The position numbers were made by a program, and so were the translations under genes. A DNA stretch of 64,000 nucleotides, taken from contig NZ_CP108046.1 in assembly GCF_041435115.1 (NCBI RefSeq), positions 3,720,001 to 3,784,000 on the forward strand. The letters run 5' to 3'. The stretch comes from Streptomyces sp. NBC_00289. Its GTDB lineage: Bacteria; Actinomycetota; Actinomycetes; Streptomycetales; Streptomycetaceae. The notes beneath the pieces are model-generated. The model ran no database searches. It was not told where the DNA came from and saw nothing but the letters and a program-made list of their open reading frames with translations. Shown in pieces: positions 58,536 to 64,000 of this stretch. The first letter of the stretch is position 1; every line of letters begins with the position of its first letter.

Positions 58536-60160
58536 ACGACGGAGTCAACGGCGTCGCGCTCGCCGTCTTCATCTTCTTCTTCGTGGCCGTCACGGCCATG
58601 GGCTTCCTCGCCGCACGCTGGCGCAAGGCCGAGAACGAGCACAGCCTCGACGAATGGGGCCTGGGCGGCCGGTCGTTCGGCACCTGGGTCACCTGGTTCC
58701 TGCTCGGCGGCGACCTGTACACGGCGTACACCTTCGTCGCCGTGCCCGCGGCGATCTACGCGGCCGGCGCGGCCGGCTTCTTCGCGGTGCCGTACACGAT
58801 CCTGGTGTACCCGCTGATCTTCACCTTCCTGCCGCGTCTGTGGTCGGTCTCGCACAAGCACGGATACGTCACCACCTCGGACTTCGTGCGCGGCCGGTTC
58901 GGCTCCAAGGGCCTGTCGCTGGCGGTCGCCGTCACCGGCATCCTCGCGACGATGCCGTACATCGCGCTCCAACTGGTCGGCATCCAGGCCGTGCTGGACG
59001 TGATGGGGGTGGGCGGCGGCGAGAACACCAACTGGTTCGTGAAGGACCTGCCCCTGCTGATCGCGTTCGGTGTGCTGGCGGCGTACACCTACTCGTCGGG
59101 GCTGCGCGCGCCCGCGCTGATCGCGTTCGTGAAGGACACGCTGATCTACATCGTCATCGCGGTGGCGATCATCTACATTCCGATCAAGCTGGGCGGCTTC
59201 GACGACATCTTCGCCAAGGCGGCCGATGCCTTCAGCCAGACGAACCCGGCGACGGGCAAGCCGCGCGGGGCGCTCGTCCCGGCCGAGGCGGGGCAGTGGA
59301 CGTACGCCACCCTGGCGTTGGGCTCCGCCCTCGCGCTCTTCATGTACCCGCACTCGATCACGGCGACGCTGTCCTCACGCAGCCGTGAGGTGATCCGTCG
59401 CAACACCACGATCCTGCCGCTGTACTCGCTGATGCTCGGCCTGCTGGCGCTGCTCGGCTTCATGGCGATCGCGGCCGGGGTGAAGGTCACCAACGGGCAG
59501 TTGGCGATTCCGCAGCTGTTCGAGGACATGTTCCCGGACTGGTTCGCGGGTGTCGCCTTCGCGGCGATCGGCATCGGCGCGCTCGTCCCGGCGGCGATCA
59601 TGTCGATCGCGGCCGCGAACCTCTTCACCCGCAACATCTACAAGGACTTCATCAAGCCCGACGCGACGCCGGCCCAGGAGACCAAGGTCTCCAAGCTGGT
59701 CTCCCTCCTGGTGAAGGTGGGCGCGCTGGTCTTCGTCCTGACCATGGACAAGACGGTGGCGATCAACTTCCAGCTGCTGGGCGGAATCTGGATCCTGCAG
59801 ACCTTCCCGGCCCTGGTCGGCGGCCTGTTCACCCGCTGGTTCCACCGCTGGGCACTGCTGGCAGGCTGGGCGGTCGGCATGGTCTACGGCACCTTCGCCG
59901 CGTACGGCGTCGCCTCCCCCACCCAGAAGCACTTCGGCGGCTCGGCGAAGGAGATCCCCGGCATCGGCGAGATCGGCTACATCGGCCTGACGGCGTTCGT
60001 GCTGAACCTGGTCGTCACGGTGGTCCTCACCTTCGTCCTGAAGGCCGCGAAGGCCCCCGAGGGCATCGACGAGACCAGCCCGGTGGACTACACGGCGGAC
60101 GCCGGCGATCCGGGCGTGGAGGTGGAGCTGCCGCCGGCCACGGCGGGCACCTCGCACTGA
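58532..60160 (+). CDS. mctP: Sodium:solute symporter, monocarboxylate permease MctP-type
   Basis: 542 aa, about 13 membrane helices. Typical SSS pattern: DEWGLGGRSFGTWVTWFLLGGDLYTAYTFVAVPAAIYAAGAAGFFAVPYTILVYPLIF, ATMPYIALQLVGIQAVL, LFMYPHSITATLSSRSREVIRRNT and GIGALVPAAIMSIAAANLFTRNI. It resembles rhizobial MctP, which imports lactate, pyruvate, acetate and some amino acids. The partner DUF3311 gene overlaps it. Confidence 0.9.
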   Translation: MNDGVNGVALAVFIFFFVAVTAMGFLAARWRKAENEHSLDEWGLGGRSFGTWVTWFLLGGDLYTAYTFVAVPAAIYAAGAAGFFAVPYTILVYPLIFTFLPRLWSVSHKHGYVTTSDFVRGRFGSKGLSLAVAVTGILATMPYIALQLVGIQAVLDVMGVGGGENTNWFVKDLPLLIAFGVLAAYTYSSGLRAPALIAFVKDTLIYIVIAVAIIYIPIKLGGFDDIFAKAADAFSQTNPATGKPRGALVPAEAGQWTYATLALGSALALFMYPHSITATLSSRSREVIRRNTTILPLYSLMLGLLALLGFMAIAAGVKVTNGQLAIPQLFEDMFPDWFAGVAFAAIGIGALVPAAIMSIAAANLFTRNIYKDFIKPDATPAQETKVSKLVSLLVKVGALVFVLTMDKTVAINFQLLGGIWILQTFPALVGGLFTRWFHRWALLAGWAVGMVYGTFAAYGVASPTQKHFGGSAKEIPGIGEIGYIGLTAFVLNLVVTVVLTFVLKAAKAPEGIDETSPVDYTADAGDPGVEVELPPATAGTSH

Positions 60161-60180
60161 CCCGACGCACGCACCCGCCA

Positions 60181-60211
60181 GCGGGCCGCCGGAGCACGTC
60201 CGGCGGCCCGC
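60181..60211 (+). terminator. Terminator after mctP
   Basis: A perfect 13-bp stem (60181-60193 with 60199-60211), 5-nt loop. It lies 21 bp after the mctP stop and separates it from the nrd promoter. Confidence 0.88.
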
Positions 60212-60291
60212 CGGCGTCTCCGCGAGCTCGTCTCCGCCCCCGCCGTCGCCCTCCCCGCGTTGCCGCTCAGACACGCTCCGAAGCCGACGTG

Positions 60292-60307
60292 ACACAACAT
60301 CTGGGGG
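60292..60307. promoter_or_regulatory. NrdR-box-like site 1
   Basis: ACACAACATCTGGGGG matches the NrdR box (acaCwAtATaTwGtgt) at 11 of 16 positions. It is exactly 31 bp from site 2, the spacing (three helical turns) of NrdR box pairs. Confidence 0.65.
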
Positions 60308-60322
60308 TGCAACCGCGGCCCG

Positions 60323-60338
60323 GCACAAGATGTATGCT
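60323..60338. promoter_or_regulatory. NrdR-box-like site 2 with probable -10
   Basis: GCACAAGATGTATGCT matches the NrdR box at about 10 of 16 positions. Its end TATGCT (60333-60338) is a good -10 hexamer, so NrdR binding would block RNA polymerase. Confidence 0.65.
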
Positions 60339-60339
60339 C

Positions 60340-60445
60340 ATGCTCGCTGTCGCCGCAGGGGAATCCGGTGCGAATCCGGAACTGTCCCGCAACGGTGTAC
60401 TCATGCGCGCATATCCGCGTACGAGCGTCAGTCCGAGGACCTGCC
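60340..60445 (+). ncRNA. Cobalamin (B12) riboswitch
   Basis: The core elements are clear: GCCGCAGGGGAATCCGGTG, the B12 box region GTGCGAATCCGGAACTGTCC then CGCAACGGTG, and the closing AGTCCGAGGACCTGCCGACA (ending about 60449). Bases 60453-60475 form a CCCGGCC/GGCCGGG hairpin that could be the expression platform. It precedes nrdA by about 135 nt. In S. coelicolor, B12 switches off this oxygen-dependent enzyme in favour of the B12-dependent class II enzyme. Confidence 0.96.
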
Positions 60446-60580
60446 GACAGCGCGCCCGGCCATCCGGCCGGGCTGCCAGGACGTCCGGGCCTCGTGGAAT
60501 GGGCCGGTGGACGCGACGCCGCGTGCGCTCGTGAACCGCCCCCTCCGCAAGGCCCCGTGCCGAGCGAGGGAGAGCCCCAC

Positions 60581-62956
60581 GTGACCATCGCGCCAGCCGA
60601 ACCGGCTTCAGCGGCAGCCAACCCCGTGGCCGACGACGGTCCCGGAGCCGCGCTGCTGCGGATCCTGACCGGGCTGACCGCCGACCTCCCCGACGCCGAC
60701 CCCGGCCGGGTCGCCGCCGCCGCGCTGCGCGGCCGGTCCGCGCGGGCGGACGCGACGGAGCTGCGGGAGCTGGCCACCGAGGCGGCGGCGGGCCTCATCT
60801 CCGAGGACCCGGCCTACTCGCGGCTGGCCGCGCGGCTGCTGACGCTGAGCATCGCCGCCGAGGCCGCCTCGCAGGGCGTGACGACCTTCACCGACTCCGT
60901 CGCCGTCGGACACCGCGAGGGGCTCGTCGCCGACCGCACGGCCGAGTTCGTGCGCGTGCACGCCGACCGGCTCGACGCGCTGGTCGACCTCGAAGCCGAC
61001 GACCGCTTCGGCTACTTCGGCCTGCGCACCCTGCACAGCCGCTATCTGCTCCGGCACCCGATCACCCGTCAGGTGATCGAGACGCCTCAGCACTTCATGC
61101 TGCGGGTGGCGAGCGGCCTCGCGGAGGACGACACGGCGCGCTCACTGGAGGAGGTCGCCGCGCTCTACGGACTCATGAGCCGCCTCGAATACCTCCCGTC
61201 CTCGCCCACCCTCTTCAACTCCGGTACCCGGCACCCCCAGATGTCGTCCTGCTACCTCCTCGACTCCCCGCTGGACGAGCTGGACTCCATCTACGACCGC
61301 TACCACCAGGTCGCCCGCCTCTCCAAGCACGCCGGCGGCATCGGCCTGTCCTACTCCCGCATCCGGGCGCGGGGTTCGCTGATCCGGGGCACGAACGGGC
61401 ACTCCAACGGCATCGTCCCGTTCCTCAAGACGCTGGACGCCTCGGTGGCCGCCGTGAACCAGGGCGGCCGGCGCAAGGGCGCCGCCGCGGTCTACCTGGA
61501 GACCTGGCACTCCGACATCGAGGAGTTCCTGGAGCTGCGCGACAACACCGGTGAGGACGCCCGCCGTACGCACAATCTCAACCTCGCGCACTGGGTCCCG
61601 GACGAGTTCATGCGCCGGGTCGAGGCGGACGCCGAGTGGTCGCTGTTCTCCCCCGCCGACGTGCCGGAGCTCGTCGACCTGTGGGGCGCGGAGTTCGACG
61701 CCGCGTACCGCCGGGCGGAGGCCGAGGGGCTCGCGCGCCGAACCCTGCCCGCCCGCGACCTGTACGGCCGGATGATGCGGACCCTCGCGCAGACCGGCAA
61801 CGGCTGGATGACCTTCAAGGACGCGGCCAACCGCACCGCCAACCAGACGGCCGAGCCGGGTCACGTGGTCCACTCCTCCAACCTGTGCACCGAGATCCTG
61901 GAGGTCACGGACGACGGGGAGACGGCGGTCTGCAACCTGGGGTCGGTCAACCTGGGTGCCTTCGTCCGGGACGGCGACATCGACTGGGAGCGGCTGGACG
62001 CGACGGTCCGTACCGCGGTCACCTTCCTCGACCGGGTCGTCGACATCAACTTCTACCCGACCGAGCAGGCGGGCCGCTCCAACGCCAGGTGGCGTCCGGT
62101 GGGCCTCGGGGTGATGGGCCTGCAGGACGTCTTCTTCGCGCTGCGGCTGCCCTTCGACTCGCCGGCGGCGAAGGCGCTCTCGACCCGCATCGCCGAGCGC
62201 GTGATGCTCGCCGCGTACGAGACCTCCACCGATCTCGCCGAGCGCAACGGCCCGTTGCCGGCCTGGGAGAAGACCCGTACCGCCCGGGGTGTACTGCACC
62301 CCGACCACTTCGACGTGGAGCTCACCTGGCCGGAGCGCTGGGCCGCCCTGCGGGAGCGGGTCGCGGCGGTCGGCATGCGCAACGCGCTGCTGCTCGCGAT
62401 CGCCCCCACCGCCACCATCGCGTCGATCGCGGGCGTGTACGAGTGCATCGAGCCGCAGGTGTCCAACCTGTTCAAGCGCGAGACCCTGTCCGGGGAGTTC
62501 CTCCAGGTCAACTCGTATCTGGTGCGGGACCTGAAGGAGCTGGGCGTCTGGGACGCGCGCACCCGTGAGGCGCTGCGCGACGCGAACGGCTCGGTGAGCG
62601 GATTCGCCTGGATCCCGGAGGAGGTCCGGGCCCTGTACCGCACGGCCTGGGAACTCCCGCAGCGCGGCCTGATCGACATGGCCGCCGCCCGTACCCCGTT
62701 CCTGGACCAGGCGCAGTCGCTGAACCTCTTCCTGGAGACGCCGACGATCGGCAAGCTCTCCTCGATGTACGCGTACGCCTGGAAGCAGGGCCTGAAGACG
62801 ACGTACTACCTGCGTTCGCGCCCGGCGACCCGCATCGCCCGCGCCGCCCGGGCCCAGGCGCTGCCCGAGCAGACCCTTCCCGTCCAGCAGGTCGCCGACC
62901 CCGACGCGGTCGCCTGCTCCCTTGAGAACCCCGAGTCCTGCGAGGCCTGCCAGTAA
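60581..62956 (+). CDS. nrdA: Class I ribonucleotide reductase, large subunit
   Basis: 791 aa from GTG 60581 (GGGAGAG 6 nt upstream). Residues about 20-100 look like a remnant ATP cone: helices are there (GLISEDPAYSRLAARLL) but the strand motif KRDG is absent, so dATP inhibition may be lost. The catalytic barrel shows SSCYLLDSPLDEL, SSNLCTEILE (thiyl Cys and Glu, about 435), radical-path tyrosines in LKTTYYLRSRPAT, and the redox pair C787/C790 at the C-terminus. It makes dNDPs from NDPs with NrdB. The stop overlaps nrdB (TAATG). Confidence 0.96.
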   Translation: MTIAPAEPASAAANPVADDGPGAALLRILTGLTADLPDADPGRVAAAALRGRSARADATELRELATEAAAGLISEDPAYSRLAARLLTLSIAAEAASQGVTTFTDSVAVGHREGLVADRTAEFVRVHADRLDALVDLEADDRFGYFGLRTLHSRYLLRHPITRQVIETPQHFMLRVASGLAEDDTARSLEEVAALYGLMSRLEYLPSSPTLFNSGTRHPQMSSCYLLDSPLDELDSIYDRYHQVARLSKHAGGIGLSYSRIRARGSLIRGTNGHSNGIVPFLKTLDASVAAVNQGGRRKGAAAVYLETWHSDIEEFLELRDNTGEDARRTHNLNLAHWVPDEFMRRVEADAEWSLFSPADVPELVDLWGAEFDAAYRRAEAEGLARRTLPARDLYGRMMRTLAQTGNGWMTFKDAANRTANQTAEPGHVVHSSNLCTEILEVTDDGETAVCNLGSVNLGAFVRDGDIDWERLDATVRTAVTFLDRVVDINFYPTEQAGRSNARWRPVGLGVMGLQDVFFALRLPFDSPAAKALSTRIAERVMLAAYETSTDLAERNGPLPAWEKTRTARGVLHPDHFDVELTWPERWAALRERVAAVGMRNALLLAIAPTATIASIAGVYECIEPQVSNLFKRETLSGEFLQVNSYLVRDLKELGVWDARTREALRDANGSVSGFAWIPEEVRALYRTAWELPQRGLIDMAAARTPFLDQAQSLNLFLETPTIGKLSSMYAYAWKQGLKTTYYLRSRPATRIARAARAQALPEQTLPVQQVADPDAVACSLENPESCEACQ

Positions 62957-63972
62957 TGACCGCCGACATCACCAAGAACCTGCTCGACCCGGGCTTCGAA
63001 CTCACCCTCCGCCCCATGCGCTACCCGGACTTCTACGAGCGCTACCGGGACGCCATCAAGAACACGTGGACGGTGGAGGAGGTCGACCTCGCCTCCGACG
63101 TGTCGGACCTCGCGAAGCTGTCGCAGGGCGAACAGCACATGATCGGCCGGCTGGTCGCGTTCTTCGCGACGGGCGACTCGATCGTGGCGAACAACCTGGT
63201 GCTGACCCTCTACAAGCACATCAACTCCCCCGAGGCGCGCCTGTATCTGAGCAGGCAGCTCTTCGAGGAAGCGGTCCACGTCCAGTTCTATCTGACCCTC
63301 CTGGACACCTACCTCCCCGACCCGGAGGACCGCACGGCGGCGTTCGCGGCGGTGGAGAACATCCCCTCCATCCGCGAGAAGGCGGAGTTCTGCTTCCGGT
63401 GGATGGACTCGGTCGAGAAGCTGGACCGCCTGGAGACGAAGGCCGACCGCCGCCGCTTCCTGCTCAACCTGATCTGCTTCGCCGCCTGCATCGAGGGCCT
63501 CTTCTTCTACGGCGCCTTCGCGTACGTCTACTGGTTCCGCAGCCGGGGTCTGCTGCACGGCCTGGCGACCGGCACCAACTGGGTGTTCCGCGACGAGACG
63601 ATGCACATGTCCTTCGCCTTCGAGGTGGTGGACACCGTCCGCAAGGAGGAGCCGGAGCTCTTCGACGAGCAACTGCGCGAGCAGGTCACCGACATGATCC
63701 GGGAGGCCGTGGAGGCGGAGCTTCAGTTCGGCCGCGACCTGTGCGGTGACGGGCTGCCCGGCATGAACACCGAGTCGATGCGCCAGTACCTGGAGTGCGT
63801 CGCCGACCAGCGCCTGCAGCGGCTCGGGTTCGCGCCCGTGTACGGCTCCGAAAACCCCTTCTCCTTCATGGAGTTGCAGGGAGTCCAGGAGCTGACGAAC
63901 TTCTTCGAGCGGCGCCCGTCGGCGTACCAGGTCGCGGTGGAGGGCACGGTCGACCTCGACGAGGACTTCTGA
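62956..63972 (+). CDS. nrdB: Class I ribonucleotide reductase, radical-bearing small subunit
   Basis: 338 aa. Ligands line up with Escherichia NrdB: D74 (GDSIV), E105 and H108 (FEEAVH), radical Tyr112, then E180 (CIEGLFF), E214 and H217 (DETMH). All are kept, so a tyrosyl-radical diferric or dimanganese enzyme is expected. The start overlaps the nrdA stop by one base. The window ends 28 bp after its stop, so the following gene (an AraC-like nrdS in S. coelicolor) cannot be seen. Confidence 0.97.
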   Translation: MTADITKNLLDPGFELTLRPMRYPDFYERYRDAIKNTWTVEEVDLASDVSDLAKLSQGEQHMIGRLVAFFATGDSIVANNLVLTLYKHINSPEARLYLSRQLFEEAVHVQFYLTLLDTYLPDPEDRTAAFAAVENIPSIREKAEFCFRWMDSVEKLDRLETKADRRRFLLNLICFAACIEGLFFYGAFAYVYWFRSRGLLHGLATGTNWVFRDETMHMSFAFEVVDTVRKEEPELFDEQLREQVTDMIREAVEAELQFGRDLCGDGLPGMNTESMRQYLECVADQRLQRLGFAPVYGSENPFSFMELQGVQELTNFFERRPSAYQVAVEGTVDLDEDF

Positions 63973-64000
63973 CGGTCCGCAAGCCGCCAGGCTGCTGACG

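Overview
The window is chromosomal DNA of a Streptomyces. GC content is very high with strong third-position GC bias, and the gene set is typical of the linear chromosome core: a conservon, a fused E2/E1 2-oxoglutarate enzyme (kgd), lon with an HspR-type operator, the chitobiose/N-acetylglucosamine cluster dasABC-nagZ/nagB/dasR, wblE, an anti-sigma/sigH operon, Ni-SOD with its protease, and class I nrdAB under a cobalamin riboswitch. I see no tRNA, rRNA, insertion sequence, prophage or CRISPR. The gene order resembles the sigH/das/nrd region of S. coelicolor, but no alignment was run.

Layout. 1-2.6 kb: tail of a probable diiron oxygenase, a TetR regulator, a small unknown protein and a secreted NlpC/P60 endopeptidase. 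2.7-2.9 kb: a GC-rich tandem repeat. 2.9-8.7 kb (minus): conservon cvnA-B-C-D followed by a styrene-monooxygenase-like flavoenzyme. 9.1-14.5 kb: a PP2C-like protein, a MarR regulator, lon and a rhomboid-like membrane protein with an in-frame duplication. 14.7-21.9 kb: a spermidine-synthase-like protein, a two-component system, kgd and a DUF6104-type protein. 22.2-25.2 kb: a DUF4097/PadR operon and an HTH/Clp_N operon. 25.2-30.9 kb: an MDR oxidoreductase, malic enzyme and an amino-acid ABC transporter. 31-38.6 kb: a methyltransferase, a CGNR regulator, sodX/sodN, an AraC regulator with VOC proteins, and an ECF42-type sigma factor with its DGPF partner. 38.8-41.4 kb: a family 2B encapsulin shell gene followed by a polyprenyl-synthase-type cargo gene. 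41.7-49.2 kb: an amidase, a PLP desulfhydrase-like enzyme, a Na+/H+ antiporter, a UBP zinc finger, anti-sigma/sigH, a lipid kinase and wblE. 49.4-58.1 kb: a PdtaS-like kinase, nagB, nagZ, dasCBA and dasR. 58.3-64 kb: a DUF3311/MctP-type transporter and riboswitch-controlled nrdAB.

How the parts connect. DasABC imports chitobiose, NagZ-type hydrolysis and NagB feed the sugar into central metabolism, and DasR-type (dre) operators lie at dasA, dasR and nagB; a further one lies between nagB and the kinase gene. nrdAB carries two NrdR-box-like sites, one covering the presumed -10, upstream of the cobalamin riboswitch. lon has an HspR (HAIR) operator, wblE a CRP-type palindrome, and the anti-sigma/sigH operon a promoter of sigma-B/H type.

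The items most worth following are the encapsulin shell/cargo operon with a hairpin between the genes and a non-canonical cyclic-nucleotide pocket, and a two-gene operon (a 69-aa HTH protein plus a Clp_N protein without ATPase) whose leaderless promoter is covered by two matched palindromes. Across the window, about fourteen genes without a clear ribosome binding site have a -10-like hexamer exactly 6-7 nt before the start codon, which suggests widespread leaderless transcription.
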